Source: Actinomycetes bacterium (lineage in GTDB: Bacteria > Actinomycetota > Acidimicrobiia > Acidimicrobiales > Ilumatobacteraceae). From it: DNA of 64,000 nucleotides. Position 1 is the first letter of the stretch. Each line of letters opens with the position of its first letter. The notes beneath the pieces were generated by a model. That model did no database searches. It saw nothing but the letters and a program-made list of their open reading frames with translations, and had not been told where the DNA came from. Made by a program: the position numbers and the translations under genes. Positions 1-11,727 of the stretch are shown piece after piece. The stretch is taken from contig JAKOUY010000040.1 of assembly GCA_029782355.1 (NCBI GenBank), positions 248,001 through 312,000 on the forward strand, read 5' to 3'.

Positions 1-2
1 CC

Positions 3-743
3 AACCATCGCGGCGGTGACCAGCGCGAGCGGTTCCTGGAGATGGGCACGTCATGGTTCCAGCAGCGCGATGCGTGGGTCGCCGTCCCGGCGACCGACGG
101 CCCCAGCGACTGGCAACGCGTCGACCTGGTCGACGACCCGTCGCGCCGCCAACCGGCCGACAAGTGGGATGTGCAGCCGGTGAAGCCGGCGCAGGAGGTG
201 CAAGCCCGGGCCCTGCCGAAGATCACCGTCACCAACGTCCACCTCGGGGACCAGGACCTCAGCTTCGACGTCGACCGGGTCGGGGTGCCCGTGCTCGTCA
301 AGCTGAGCTACTTCCCGAACTGGTCAGCGGACGGGGCCACCGGGCCGTACCGGGCCGGCGCCAACCAGATGATCGTGGTGCCCACCTCGAACCACGTCCA
401 CCTGACCTTCGACCGCTCGGGCACCGACATCGTCGCCTACCTGTTGACCGTCCTCGGGATCGTCGCCCTGGTGGTGGTGTACCGCCGCGGCGACTTCGAC
501 ATCACCCCGCAGCTGCGGTTGGCGCCGGCGCCCGCCGGCGAGGCGGACGGCGGCGAGGTCGCCACGACACCCAGCGCCACCGATCCGGACGGACCGCCGC
601 CGGCACCCGAGCACGTCCCGATGCCCGACCCGTTGCTGGAGCGAGCCTGGACCGACGAGCACACCCGGCCCACGGATGCACTTGACGATCCGTCTGCCCC
701 TCTCGACCCCGCTGCTCCGCCGGCCGGTAGCGTCGAGGCGTGA
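3..743 (+). CDS. C-terminal part of a large membrane protein (6-PTPS-related / YfhO-like), 5' truncated
   Basis: The frame is open from the first bases of the window, so the true start lies upstream and only the last 246 residues are visible. The segment holds a beta-rich extracytoplasmic stretch with the signature SYFPNW followed by GPYRAG and a VVPTSNHV motif, then one clear membrane helix (DIVAYLLTVLGIVALVVVY, around residue 140-160 of the fragment) and a proline/alanine-rich cytoplasmic tail. This ending is what I know from large multi-pass actinobacterial membrane proteins related to YfhO and 6-pyruvoyl-tetrahydropterin-synthase-related proteins, which are thought to act in glycan or envelope assembly. 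The function is inferred from family resemblance only. It overlaps the next gene by one base (TGATG), suggesting one operon. Confidence 0.6.
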   Translation, partial: NHRGGDQRERFLEMGTSWFQQRDAWVAVPATDGPSDWQRVDLVDDPSRRQPADKWDVQPVKPAQEVQARALPKITVTNVHLGDQDLSFDVDRVGVPVLVKLSYFPNWSADGATGPYRAGANQMIVVPTSNHVHLTFDRSGTDIVAYLLTVLGIVALVVVYRRGDFDITPQLRLAPAPAGEADGGEVATTPSATDPDGPPPAPEHVPMPDPLLERAWTDEHTRPTDALDDPSAPLDPAAPPAGSVEA

Positions 744-2125
744 TGCGCGGCGATTCCCCGATCGGCGCGTCGTCGTCCCTCGACCAGATCGTCAAGGCCT
801 ACGACGTACGCGGCACCGTCCCCGATCAGCTCAACGAGCACATCGCCTACGCCCTCGGTGTCGGCTTCGCCCGGTTCGCCGGATCGTCGAGGGTCATCGT
901 CGCCCGGGACATGCGCCCGTCCGGCGTCGGTCTGGCCGAAGCCTTCGCCGGCGGGGTGACCGGCCAGGGCGTCGACGTCGTCGACATCGGACTGGCCTCC
1001 ACCGACATGCTCTACTTCGCCGCCGGATCGCTGGACGCCCCGGGGGCGATGTTCACCGCCTCGCACAACCCGGCGCAGTACAACGGGATCAAGTTCTGCC
1101 TCTCCGGCGCCCGACCCGTGGGTCAGGACTCCGGACTCGACGAGATCCGCGCCATCGCCGACGACGTGCTCCGTGGCAGCGCCCCGGCCACCACCGGGCA
1201 TCGCGGCCTGGTGACCACCCGCAACCTGCTCGACCCGTTCGTCGATCATGTGTTGACGTTCATCGACACCGAGCATCTCCGCCCGCTGCGGGTCGTCGCC
1301 GACACGGCGAACGGGATGGGCGGCCTGGTGGTCCCCGCGGTGTTCGAGCGGCTCGAGGCGGTGACGTTGGAGGTGATGTACGGCGAGCTCGACGGCACGT
1401 TCCCCAACCACCCCGCCGATCCCATCCAGCCGGCCAACCAGCGCGACCTCCAGGCCCGGGTGGTGTCGGGCGGGTTCGACATCGGCCTGGCCTTCGACGG
1501 TGACGCCGATCGGGTCTTCGTCGTCGACGAGACCGGGCGGGGCATGAGCGGCAGCACCACCACCGCCCTGCTCGCCGCCGCCCAGTTGCGCAGCCACCCG
1601 GGCGCCACCATCCTGCACAACCTGATCTGCTCGCGTGCCGTGCCCGAGGTGGTCCGCGAGCACGGCGGCATCCCGGTGCGCACGAAGGTCGGCCACTCGT
1701 TCATCAAGCAGTCGATGGCCGAGACCGGCGCGGTGTTCGGCGGCGAGCACAGCGCGCACTACTACTTCCTGTCCAACTACCGGGCCGACAGTGGGCTGAT
1801 CGCCAGCATGGTGGTGCTCGCCGAGATGTGCCGCACCGGCGAGCCGCTGTCGGTGATGCGCAAGCCGTTCGAGCGCTACTCGTCGAGCGGGGAGATCAAC
1901 ACGTCGGTCCACGACCCGGCGGCCGTCATCGGGCGCGTCGCCCAGCGCTTCGACGGATTTCCCCAGGACATGCTCGACGGGCTCACCGTCGATGCCGGGG
2001 ACTGGTGGTTCAACCTGCGCCCGTCGAACACCGAGCCCCTGCTGCGCCTCAACCTCGAAGCCCCCAGCCGCGAGGCCTGCGACACCCACGTCGCCGAGCT
2101 GCTGGCCCTGATCACCACCGACTGA
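743..2125 (+). CDS. manB: Phosphomannomutase/phosphoglucomutase
   Basis: Alpha-D-phosphohexomutase that interconverts mannose-6-P (or glucose-6-P) and the 1-phosphate, feeding GDP-mannose and envelope glycan synthesis in the cytoplasm. All four family landmarks are present in order: the phosphoserine loop TASHNP (about residue 108), the Mg loop DGDADR (about 252), the sugar-binding GEHS (about 333) and the phosphate-binding RPSNTEP (about 430). The length of 460 residues is normal. ATG at 743 overlaps the previous stop by one base; a GTG at 740 is also in frame. Whether mannose or glucose is preferred cannot be read from sequence, so manB is the conventional actinobacterial name. Confidence 0.9.
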   Translation: MRGDSPIGASSSLDQIVKAYDVRGTVPDQLNEHIAYALGVGFARFAGSSRVIVARDMRPSGVGLAEAFAGGVTGQGVDVVDIGLASTDMLYFAAGSLDAPGAMFTASHNPAQYNGIKFCLSGARPVGQDSGLDEIRAIADDVLRGSAPATTGHRGLVTTRNLLDPFVDHVLTFIDTEHLRPLRVVADTANGMGGLVVPAVFERLEAVTLEVMYGELDGTFPNHPADPIQPANQRDLQARVVSGGFDIGLAFDGDADRVFVVDETGRGMSGSTTTALLAAAQLRSHPGATILHNLICSRAVPEVVREHGGIPVRTKVGHSFIKQSMAETGAVFGGEHSAHYYFLSNYRADSGLIASMVVLAEMCRTGEPLSVMRKPFERYSSSGEINTSVHDPAAVIGRVAQRFDGFPQDMLDGLTVDAGDWWFNLRPSNTEPLLRLNLEAPSREACDTHVAELLALITTD

Positions 2126-2144
2126 CCGCTCCCGGAGGTACCCC

Positions 2145-2387
2145 GTGCCGCTCGACCCCCGCTTGCTCGACGTGCTCGCCTGCCCGCAGGACAAGGGCCC
2201 GCTGTACGTTCTCGACGACGCCCTGTACAACCCGCGCCTGCACCTGCGCTACCCGATCACGGACGGCATCCCGGTGATGCTGGCCGACGAGGCGACGACA
2301 CTGGACGACCCCGCCCACGCCGAGCTGATGGCCACGGTGGAGCGCACGGCGGCCCCGATGACCAGGACCCGGCCGGCCACCACCTGA
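2145..2387 (+). CDS. Trm112/UPF0434-like small protein
   Basis: An 80-residue protein beginning [18 protein letters not shown], the typical start of the Trm112-like (YcaR/UPF0434) family, with the later [11 protein letters not shown] motif. The family forms a small zinc-ribbon-like fold and in eukaryotes and archaea activates methyltransferases; the bacterial role is poorly known. Only one of the usual paired cysteines is visible, so metal binding is doubtful. GTG start with a good GGAGGT ribosome site at 2135-2140. It lies 19 bp after manB and 46 bp before ahcY, so a SAM-related partner role next to ahcY is possible but inferred. Confidence 0.8.
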   Translation: MPLDPRLLDVLACPQDKGPLYVLDDALYNPRLHLRYPITDGIPVMLADEATTLDDPAHAELMATVERTAAPMTRTRPATT

Positions 2388-2417
2388 GCGGCCGGAGGTT
2401 GACCTGCCGGTGCTCCG

Positions 2418-2423
2418 TACACT
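2418..2423 (+). promoter_or_regulatory. Leaderless-type -10 element of ahcY
   Basis: TACACT ends 10 bp before the ATG at 2434, the spacing seen before many genes in this window. It argues for ATG 2434 as start and against the in-frame GTG at 2410, although a GGAGG at 2394-2398 would fit the GTG. Confidence 0.5.
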
Positions 2424-2433
2424 GGCGGGCCGT

Positions 2434-3900
2434 ATGAGCACCACCCTCCCCGCGGCGCAGCGTGACTTCCGCGTCGCCGATCTCTCCCTCGCACCCTTCG
2501 GACGCAAGGAGATCCACCTCGCCGAGCACGAGATGCCGGGCCTGCGCGCCCTGCGCCGCGAGTTCGGGCCGTCCAAGCCGCTGGCCGGGGCGCGGATCAG
2601 CGGCTCGTTGCACATGACCATCCAGACGGCGGTGCTCATCGAGACCCTCGTCGAGCTCGGTGCCGAGGTCCGCTGGGCCAGCTGCAACATCTTCTCCACC
2701 CAGGACCATGCCGCTGCGGCCGTGGCCGTCGGTCCGACCGGCACGCCCGACGACCCCCAGGGTGTCCCGGTGTTCGCCTGGAAGGGCGAGACGCTGGAGG
2801 AGTACTGGTGGTGCACCGAGCAGATGATGACCTGGCCCGACGGTCCCGAGGGCGAGCAGGGTCCGAACATGATCCTCGACGACGGCGGGGACGCCACGCT
2901 GCTGCTGCACAAGGGCGTCGAGTACGAGACCGCCGGCCACGTGCCCGACCCGGGTTCGGCGTCGAACGCCGAGCTGGCCATCGTCCTCGGGCTGCTCAAT
3001 CGCTCGCTGAAGGCCGACCCGACCAAGTGGACCCGGCTGGCCAGGGGGATCAAGGGGGTGACCGAGGAGACCACCACCGGGGTCAAGCGGCTGTACAAGA
3101 TGCACGAGCGCAGCGAGCTGCTGTTCCCGGCGATCAACGTCAACGACTCGGTGACCAAGTCGAAGTTCGACAACCTCTACGGCTGCCGGCACTCGCTGGT
3201 CGACGCCATCTGCCGGGCCACCGATGTCATGCTGGCCGGCAAGGTGGCGGTCGTCGCCGGGTACGGGGACGTCGGCAAGGGCTGTGCCCAGGCGCTGCGC
3301 GGCCAGGGTTGCCGGGTGATCGTCACCGAGGTCGATCCGATCAACGCCCTCCAGGCGGCGATGGAGGGCTACCAGGTGACCACGATCGAGGACGTCGTCG
3401 CCTCGGCGGACATCTTCGTGTCGGCCACCGGGAACGACCACATCATCACCGCCGAGCACATGGCCGGCATGAAGCACAACGCCATCGTCTGCAACATCGG
3501 CCACTTCGACTCCGAGATCGACATGGCCGGCCTGGCCCGCAGTGGCGCCGAGCGCGACGAGCTCAAGCCCGGCACCGACCTGTGGACGTTCCCCGACGGC
3601 CACGCCGTGATCGTGCTGGCCGAGGGCCGGCTGGTGAACCTGGGGTGCGCCACGGGTCACCCGAGCTTCGTGATGAGCTGCTCGTTCACCAACCAGGTGA
3701 TCGCCCAGATGGAGCTGTACGGCAACACCGCGGCCTACCCGGTCGGCGTCTACGTGCTGCCCAAGCGGCTCGACGAGAAGGTCGCCCGGTTGCACCTCGA
3801 CGCGCTCGGCGTGCGCCTGACCAAGCTCACCGACGAGCAGGCCGAGTACCTGGGCGTCGATCCGTCCGGCCCGTTCAAGCCGGAGCACTACCGCTACTGA
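2434..3900 (+). CDS. ahcY: Adenosylhomocysteinase (S-adenosylhomocysteine hydrolase)
   Basis: Cytoplasmic NAD-dependent enzyme that splits S-adenosylhomocysteine into adenosine and homocysteine, removing the inhibitory product of SAM-dependent methylation. Landmarks: [15 protein letters not shown] and [17 protein letters not shown] in the substrate domain, NLYGCRHSL, the Rossmann loop [19 protein letters not shown] (about residue 270), [10 protein letters not shown], and the C-terminal KPEHYRY that completes the neighbouring NAD site. The 488-residue length with the internal insertion is typical of bacterial long forms. The stop overlaps the convergent small gene on the minus strand by 7 bp. 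Confidence 0.97.
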   Translation: MSTTLPAAQRDFRVADLSLAPFGRKEIHLAEHEMPGLRALRREFGPSKPLAGARISGSLHMTIQTAVLIETLVELGAEVRWASCNIFSTQDHAAAAVAVGPTGTPDDPQGVPVFAWKGETLEEYWWCTEQMMTWPDGPEGEQGPNMILDDGGDATLLLHKGVEYETAGHVPDPGSASNAELAIVLGLLNRSLKADPTKWTRLARGIKGVTEETTTGVKRLYKMHERSELLFPAINVNDSVTKSKFDNLYGCRHSLVDAICRATDVMLAGKVAVVAGYGDVGKGCAQALRGQGCRVIVTEVDPINALQAAMEGYQVTTIEDVVASADIFVSATGNDHIITAEHMAGMKHNAIVCNIGHFDSEIDMAGLARSGAERDELKPGTDLWTFPDGHAVIVLAEGRLVNLGCATGHPSFVMSCSFTNQVIAQMELYGNTAAYPVGVYVLPKRLDEKVARLHLDALGVRLTKLTDEQAEYLGVDPSGPFKPEHYRY

Positions 3901-4229
3901 GCGGGGCGCCGGGCCCGGCGGCGCTTGGCCGCGGGCAGGGGCGCTCGGCGCTCCAGCGGCTGGCTGTGCACGGCTCGCTGGTCGTCGACGTCGATGAGCA
4001 GCCCGTCGCGGTCGACATCGCCAGGCTCGCCCGGTGCGTCGACGACCACCGAGCCGGAGTCCCGCTTGGCCCGGCCCAACACGGCCTCGTCGATCCCGAG
4101 GCCGAGGGCGGCGACGATGGCTCCGCCCGTGCCGTAGCGTCGCCTGGCCTCGCGGACCATCTCGGCCGCGGTCGGCTGGTCGAGGACCAGCTCGACGGCC
4201 TCTGCCTCGGCATCCGAGTCGTTCGGCAT
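3894..4229 (-). CDS. Hypothetical 111-residue protein
   Basis: I do not recognise this protein. It begins [20 protein letters not shown], has an alpha-helical middle ([34 protein letters not shown]) and ends in a very basic tail ([11 protein letters not shown]), which could bind nucleic acid. The start is supported by a leaderless-type -10 (TACCCT on the minus strand, 4236-4241) 6 bp upstream. It sits 23 bp after the YczE-like gene on the same strand, so it may be read from both promoters. Its tail overlaps the end of ahcY by 7 bp, tail to tail. Confidence 0.55.
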   Translation of the reverse strand: MPNDSDAEAEAVELVLDQPTAAEMVREARRRYGTGGAIVAALGLGIDEAVLGRAKRDSGSVVVDAPGEPGDVDRDGLLIDVDDQRAVHSQPLERRAPLPAAKRRRARRPAQ

Positions 4230-4252
4230 CGCCGCAGGGTACCAGCGGCGGC

Positions 4253-4912
4253 TCAGCCGGAATGGGCGGCGGTGACGACCAGCGAGTCGTGGCGCATGTG
4301 CAGCTTCGGCAGGAAGAACTGCACGACCGGGCCGATGCCGAACATGAAGGCCACCGTGCCGATGCCGACCGAGCCCCCGAGGGCGATGCCGACGATCATC
4401 ACGACGACCTCGACCATGGTCCGGGCGACGCGGATCGACACGCCGCGCTGGGAGATGCCGATCATCAGCCCGTCGCGCGGGCCGGTGCCGAGGCCCGAGC
4501 CGATGTACAGCCCGGACCCGATGCCGACCGAGACGATCCCGCCGAGCACGTAGGCCAGCCGGGCGACGAGGTGCGGGGAGTGCGGGAGGCGATGGGCGAC
4601 GAGATCGACGACGAAGCCGATCTCGAAGGCGTTGAGGATCGTGCCGATGCCCGGGCGCAGCCGGAACGGGATCCACAGCAGCAGGAGGAGGACGCCGACG
4701 ATCTCGATGACCACCCCGACCGACAGCCCGGTCTTGTGGCTCAGCCCTTGGTGGAGCACGTCCCACGGGGCCAGGCCGAGATCGGCGCGCAGGAACATGC
4801 TGATTCCCAGACCGAACATGAACAGCCCGGCGATGCAGCGCAGCAGCCGTTCGGGCAGCCGTGGCGGCAGCAGGGTGGTCCGCCAGGTGGCGGGTCGGTC
4901 GGTCACCGTCAC
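4253..4912 (-). CDS. YczE/YitT-like integral membrane protein
   Basis: A 219-residue protein with about five hydrophobic helices and the family signature FMFGLGISMFLRADLGLAPWDVLHQGLS near residues 30-56, followed by a glycine-rich GSGLYIGSGLGTGPRDGLMIG that repeats the same motif, as expected for an internal duplication. Members of the YczE/YyaS/YitT family are multi-pass inner-membrane proteins of unclear substrate; YczE influences lipopeptide production in Bacillus. The GTG start at 4912 is chosen because a minus-strand TAGTGT (4920-4925) lies 7 bp upstream. It diverges from comF, whose start is only 74 bp away. Confidence 0.75.
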   Translation of the reverse strand: MTVTDRPATWRTTLLPPRLPERLLRCIAGLFMFGLGISMFLRADLGLAPWDVLHQGLSHKTGLSVGVVIEIVGVLLLLLWIPFRLRPGIGTILNAFEIGFVVDLVAHRLPHSPHLVARLAYVLGGIVSVGIGSGLYIGSGLGTGPRDGLMIGISQRGVSIRVARTMVEVVVMIVGIALGGSVGIGTVAFMFGIGPVVQFFLPKLHMRHDSLVVTAAHSG

Positions 4913-4986
4913 CCGCTCGACACTACCGACGCCACCTCCGGCCCGGTCCGGCGAATTGCGTGACACCCCTGCGGTACACCGGCACG

Positions 4987-5652
4987 GTGATCTTCGCCTC
5001 GTCGTGCGCCGGCTGCGGCCAGCCCGGACCATCGCCCTGCCGGCCGTGCCGCGCCGCGTTGGCGGCCACGCCCACGCCCCCGGCCCACCGCGGCCCGCAC
5101 GGCCAGGTGATCCGTGCCGCCCTGCCGTTCGACGGGGTGGTCAAGCACCTCGTCGTCGCCCTGAAGTACCGCAATCATCGGCGCACCGCCGATCTGCTGG
5201 CGGCCGAGCTGGTCCGCCGGTTGGGCCTCGATCGCCGGGGCGACGGCTCCCGTGCCGACCGGGCGGTCGACGTCGTCACCTGGGCGCCCACCAGCGGGCG
5301 GCGCGCCGCCCGGCGCGGCTACGACCAGGCCGAGTTGCTGGCTCGCGCGGTCGGTCGCCGCCTCGGCGTGCCCTGCCGCCGGTTGCTGTACCGCCACCAC
5401 GGCGAGGGCCACCAGACCGGCCGCAGCCGCTGGCAACGGCTGCTCGGTCCGCAGTTCCGGGTCCGCCCGGACGTCGCCGGGATGCGTGTCCTGCTCGTCG
5501 ACGACGTGGTCACCACCGGGGCCACCCTGGCCGCTGCCGTCACCGCCCTCGGCCACGCCGGGATCGTCGCCGTGCGTGCCGTGGCGGTGGCCGCGGCAGA
5601 TCACGAGGTGGCCGGGTCGGGCGCGCCGATCCTTGTCGAGCAAGGAATCTGA
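4987..5652 (+). CDS. comF: ComF-family phosphoribosyltransferase-like protein
   Basis: A 221-residue protein with an N-terminal zinc-ribbon-like pair of motifs (CAGC and CRPC) and a phosphoribosyltransferase domain with the PRPP loop VLLVDDVVTTGATL near residue 170. The ALKYRNHRRTADLLAAEL and APTSGRRAARRGYDQAELLARA motifs are typical ComF/GntX. In competent bacteria ComF helps process incoming single-stranded DNA; in most actinobacteria the role is unproven. GTG 4987 is preferred because a TACACC -10-like hexamer lies 6 bp upstream. The last codons overlap the palindromic operator of the next gene. Confidence 0.85.
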   Translation: MIFASSCAGCGQPGPSPCRPCRAALAATPTPPAHRGPHGQVIRAALPFDGVVKHLVVALKYRNHRRTADLLAAELVRRLGLDRRGDGSRADRAVDVVTWAPTSGRRAARRGYDQAELLARAVGRRLGVPCRRLLYRHHGEGHQTGRSRWQRLLGPQFRVRPDVAGMRVLLVDDVVTTGATLAAAVTALGHAGIVAVRAVAVAAADHEVAGSGAPILVEQGI

Positions 5653-5666
5653 CGGTGCGTCAGATT
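5646..5666 (+). promoter_or_regulatory. Palindromic operator upstream of substrate-binding gene
   Basis: A perfect inverted repeat with 9-bp arms AATCTGACG and CGTCAGATT around a 3-bp centre (GTG). It covers the comF stop codon and the -35 zone of the next promoter. The same core (TCTGACG-N3-CGTCAGA) recurs at 23810-23826 before an acyl-CoA dehydrogenase. The size and symmetry suit a dimeric repressor of the TetR type, but the regulator is not in the window. Confidence 0.7.
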
Positions 5667-5670
5667 TGAG

Positions 5671-5676
5671 TAGAGT
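5671..5676 (+). promoter_or_regulatory. -10 element of substrate-binding gene
   Basis: TAGAGT lies 4 bp downstream of the palindromic operator, so a bound repressor would exclude RNA polymerase. It leaves an untranslated leader of about 30 nt before the ATG at 5715. Confidence 0.5.
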
Positions 5677-5714
5677 GGTGGCGAAGCAACCACAGAGTGG
5701 GAGGGATGAGGGAG

Positions 5715-7133
5715 ATGAAGTTGCGATTGGCCACGTTGGTGGCGCTGGCCTCACTGGTGGGGGCCGGCACCGCCCAGGCGACCACGCCGAGCACACCGGG
5801 GACCGCGGGTGGGACCACGTCGGCGGCCGGGACCACCGCGGCGGGGACCGGCGTGACGTTCGGGACCATGGCCAGCCCATGTGGGCCGGCCGGGGCCGCC
5901 GGCGTGCCCACCATCGCCGACGGGCAGAACGGCGGGGACACGATCAAGGTCGGTGTGGCCACCGACAAGGGGTACGCGGCACGGCCGCTGAACCCGGAGA
6001 TGTTCGATGCGGCGACGGCGTTCGTCGGTTGGTGCAACGACCAGGGTGGCATCCGTGGCAAGAAGCTCGAGGTCGTCGATCTCGACGCCAAGCTGTTCGA
6101 GGTGCCGGTGGCCATGGAGAAGGCCTGTTCGGAGGCGTTCGCCATGGTCGGCGGCGGGTGGGTGTTCGACGACCAGATGTTCCCCCGCTTCCACGAGTGC
6201 AAGATGATCAACTTCGCCGGCTACTCGGTCACCGCTCCGGCGGCGATGAACAACGCCAAGGTCGAGCCGATGCCCAACCCATTGAACGACAAGCCGGCAT
6301 CGTGGTTCCAGTGGGCCAAGAAGAACCACCCGGACGCCATCAAGCGCACGGCCATCGTCTACACCGACTTCGGCACGACCATCGTCCAGAAGGAGATGTA
6401 CAAGGCGCAGCTGGCAGCCATCGGCGGCTTCGAGGTGGTCGACGAGATCCCCACCAACCCCGCCGGTGAGGCCAACTGGGCGCCGTTCGCCCAGCGGCTG
6501 AAGGACAAGCAGGTCGGCATGCTCACCGTCGCCGGCTCGGCGGCCACCGTGGTCGGGCTGTACAAGGCGATGCGCGAGATCGGCTACGTGCCCGAGCTGG
6601 TGCTGCTGGAGGGCTCGCTGTACACCGAGTCGTTGGTGGCCGAAGGCAACGGCCAGGCCACCGAGGGGGCCGTGGCCCGCTCGGCCTTCGTGCCCTTCGA
6701 GGAGCCCGACCAGCCGGCCATGAAGAGCTTCCTCGACATGATGGCCAAGTACAACCCGAAGGGCGGCATGGCCGGCCTGTCGCTGCAGACCACCTCGGCG
6801 CTGCTGATGTTCGCCACCGCGGCGAACACCTGCCTGGACCGCAACAACAACGTCCTCGAGCGGGAGTGCGTGTTGAAGGCCGGCACGGAGATCCACTCGT
6901 GGACGGCGGGCGGCCTGCAGGCCGAGACCGACCCGGGCAAGAACCTCCCGCCCACCTGCGGCCTGCTGATGACCGTCAAGGGTGGCACGTGGACCCGGTT
7001 GTACCCGGACCTCGGCTCGGCCGACGACAGCGGCAACGGCTTCCACTGCGACGGCACCGACGGCTCGACGCACATCGAGGGCAACTTCGGTGACCCGGCA
7101 CCGGGCATCGACCTGAGCCGCATCGGCGGCTGA
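5715..7133 (+). CDS. Secreted branched-chain amino acid ABC transporter-type substrate-binding protein
   Basis: A 472-residue type I periplasmic-binding-fold protein of the LivK/ANL-receptor family. The N-terminus MKLRLATLVALASLVGAGTAQA is a signal peptide without a lipobox cysteine, followed by a Thr/Gly/Ala-rich linker. Further on are IRGKKLEVVDLDAK, the hinge-region GGGWVFDDQMFP and TAIVYTDFGTTIVQKEMYKAQ. Such proteins deliver small molecules, often amino or aromatic acids, to an ABC permease; none is encoded nearby. ATG 5715 is chosen because GGAGGG at 5699-5704 is well spaced; ATG 5706 and GTG 5697 are also in frame. The palindromic operator shared with an acyl-CoA dehydrogenase suggests uptake of a lipid-like or acid substrate (inference). 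Confidence 0.8.
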   Translation: MKLRLATLVALASLVGAGTAQATTPSTPGTAGGTTSAAGTTAAGTGVTFGTMASPCGPAGAAGVPTIADGQNGGDTIKVGVATDKGYAARPLNPEMFDAATAFVGWCNDQGGIRGKKLEVVDLDAKLFEVPVAMEKACSEAFAMVGGGWVFDDQMFPRFHECKMINFAGYSVTAPAAMNNAKVEPMPNPLNDKPASWFQWAKKNHPDAIKRTAIVYTDFGTTIVQKEMYKAQLAAIGGFEVVDEIPTNPAGEANWAPFAQRLKDKQVGMLTVAGSAATVVGLYKAMREIGYVPELVLLEGSLYTESLVAEGNGQATEGAVARSAFVPFEEPDQPAMKSFLDMMAKYNPKGGMAGLSLQTTSALLMFATAANTCLDRNNNVLERECVLKAGTEIHSWTAGGLQAETDPGKNLPPTCGLLMTVKGGTWTRLYPDLGSADDSGNGFHCDGTDGSTHIEGNFGDPAPGIDLSRIGG

Positions 7134-7148
7134 GTCCGCACGATCGAC

Positions 7149-7188
7149 GCATCTGCCCGTCCCGACGTCCGCCGGGGCGGGCAGATGC
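7149..7188. terminator. Bidirectional hairpin between convergent genes
   Basis: Two 16-base arms (starting GCATCTGCCCG and ending CGGGCAGATGC) pair with one mismatch around an 8-base loop. It sits between the converging substrate-binding and acyl-CoA synthetase genes. No T-tract follows, which is common for high-GC actinobacterial terminators. Confidence 0.6.
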
Positions 7189-7220
7189 GCGTCCGGCGCT
7201 CGGCGGTGGGCTCCGCCGGG

Positions 7221-8798
7221 TTACGCCAGGCCGAGCAGCGCCAGGGCCAACTCCTTGGCGACCTTGTAGTCCGACTTGCCAACCGGGGTGCGCGGCACCT
7301 GCTCGACGTACAGGATCTCCTTGGGTGCCTTGTAGTCGGCGATCTTGCCGCGGCAGAACTCGCGCAGGTCGGCCACCGTCGGGCGGGCCTTCCCGCGGGC
7401 CTGGACCAGGGCGGTGACCTGCTGGCCCCAGCGGTCGTTGGGCGTGCCGACGACGACCGCGTCGAAGATGTCCGGGTGCTTCAGCAGGACGGCCTCGACC
7501 TCCTCCGGATGGATCTTCTCGCCGCCGGAGTTGATCGACACCGAGCCGCGGCCGAGCACGCTGACGGTGCCGTCGTCCTCCCGGCGGGCGAAGTCGCCGG
7601 ACACCACCCAGCGCACCCCGTCGACGGTGGGGAACGTCGTCGCCGTCTTCTCCGGATCCTTGTAGTACCCGAGGGGGATGTGGCCCTTGGTGGCCAACAC
7701 GCCGGTGACGCCAACGGGGCACGGACGGAACTGCTCGTCGAGGACGTCGGTGTTCGGTCCGACGTGGAACCGCGGCGCGGCGTAGGTGTCACCCTGGTCC
7801 TGCTTGATCCCCGTCGAGCCGGTCTCCGACGACCCGTACCCGTCGCTGATCATCACACCGGGCAAGGCGGCGACCAGCTGCTCGCGCACGGCGGCGGACA
7901 GCGGGGCGGCGCCGTTGGACAGGACCTTCAGCCCGGTGAGGTCCCACGCCGGGCGCTCCTGGTCGGCCAGCGCCTCGGCGATCGGCCGGGCCATCGCGTC
8001 GCCCATGGTGGTCAGTGACAGCACTCGCGTCCGGGCGGCCAGTTCCAGCGCCCGGTACGGGTCGAAGCGCGGCTCGCTGTACAGCACGAACGTCCCGCCG
8101 ATGACGTGCAGGTTGCCCATCGCCCACTGGCAGCCGCCGTGCATCATCGGGCCGATGGCCATGGCCGAGAACACCATCGGAGCATCGACCGCCGCCCGGG
8201 CCAGGGCGTCGACGCTCTCGATGGGTGCGTTCTGCCGGTAGGCGTTGAGCGCCCCCTTGATGAGGTCCTCCTGGCGCCACATGACGCCCTTGGGCATCCC
8301 CGTGGTGCCCCCGGTGTAGACCAGGTAGATGTCGTCCTCCGAGCGCTCGGCGAAGTCGCGCTCCGCCGAGGCCGCCGCCAGCGCGGCCTCGTAGTCCTCG
8401 CCGATCACCAGCCGGTGGGTCAGGCCCGGCAGGTCGCCGGCCACTCCGGCGAGGGCCTCCACGTACTGCGCGCCGACGATGACCGCCTTGGCGTCGGAGT
8501 TGTCGTACAGGTAGCGCAGCTCGGACTGGACGTAGCGGTAGTTGACGTTCACCGGCACGGCACGCAGCTTGAAGCAGCCGTAGAACGCCTCGACCCACTC
8601 CGGTCCGTTCAGGGCGTGGACGGCGACGTGGTCGCCGGCGCGAATGCCCTGGGCGGCGAGGTGGTTGGCCAGCCGGGTGGCCCGCTCGTCGAGCTCGGCG
8701 TAGGTCTGCGCGGAGGTGCTGGTGATCAGCGCCGGGCGGTCGGGGACGGCGTCGGCCATCGACTCCAGCAGGTCGGCGAGGTGGATGTGGCGGGCCAT
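7221..8798 (-). CDS. Acyl-CoA synthetase (AMP-forming, FadD-like)
   Basis: A 525-residue adenylate-forming ligase that activates a carboxylic acid to its CoA thioester through an acyl-AMP. The phosphate loop is [14 protein letters not shown] (about residue 175), a motif shared with mycobacterial FadD17/FadD19-type enzymes acting on very long or sterol side-chain acids; then [11 protein letters not shown], the hinge region [22 protein letters not shown] and the catalytic lysine in TPVGKSDYK near the C-terminus. ATG 8798 has a strong GGAGGAG ribosome site just upstream. The exact substrate is not predictable. It diverges from secA. Confidence 0.9.
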   Translation of the reverse strand: MARHIHLADLLESMADAVPDRPALITSTSAQTYAELDERATRLANHLAAQGIRAGDHVAVHALNGPEWVEAFYGCFKLRAVPVNVNYRYVQSELRYLYDNSDAKAVIVGAQYVEALAGVAGDLPGLTHRLVIGEDYEAALAAASAERDFAERSEDDIYLVYTGGTTGMPKGVMWRQEDLIKGALNAYRQNAPIESVDALARAAVDAPMVFSAMAIGPMMHGGCQWAMGNLHVIGGTFVLYSEPRFDPYRALELAARTRVLSLTTMGDAMARPIAEALADQERPAWDLTGLKVLSNGAAPLSAAVREQLVAALPGVMISDGYGSSETGSTGIKQDQGDTYAAPRFHVGPNTDVLDEQFRPCPVGVTGVLATKGHIPLGYYKDPEKTATTFPTVDGVRWVVSGDFARREDDGTVSVLGRGSVSINSGGEKIHPEEVEAVLLKHPDIFDAVVVGTPNDRWGQQVTALVQARGKARPTVADLREFCRGKIADYKAPKEILYVEQVPRTPVGKSDYKVAKELALALLGLA

Positions 8799-8903
8799 GG
8801 CACTCCTCCGCTCGGGTGGTGGCAGCCCCGATGGTAGGCGAGCGACCGGGCCGGGCCGCCGTCGACGGCGGACGGCGCCCGGCCACTCATCCGGCCTGCC
8901 AGG

Positions 8904-8909
8904 TAGGCT
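8904..8909 (+). promoter_or_regulatory. -10 element of secA
   Basis: TAGGCT lies 10 bp before the secA ATG (8920), leaving essentially no leader. No ribosome site precedes the start, consistent with leaderless translation. Confidence 0.5.
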
Positions 8910-8919
8910 CGCGGGTCGC

Positions 8920-11709
<2,790 letters not shown>

Positions 11710-11727
11710 GCCAGGCGACGTGAGCCG

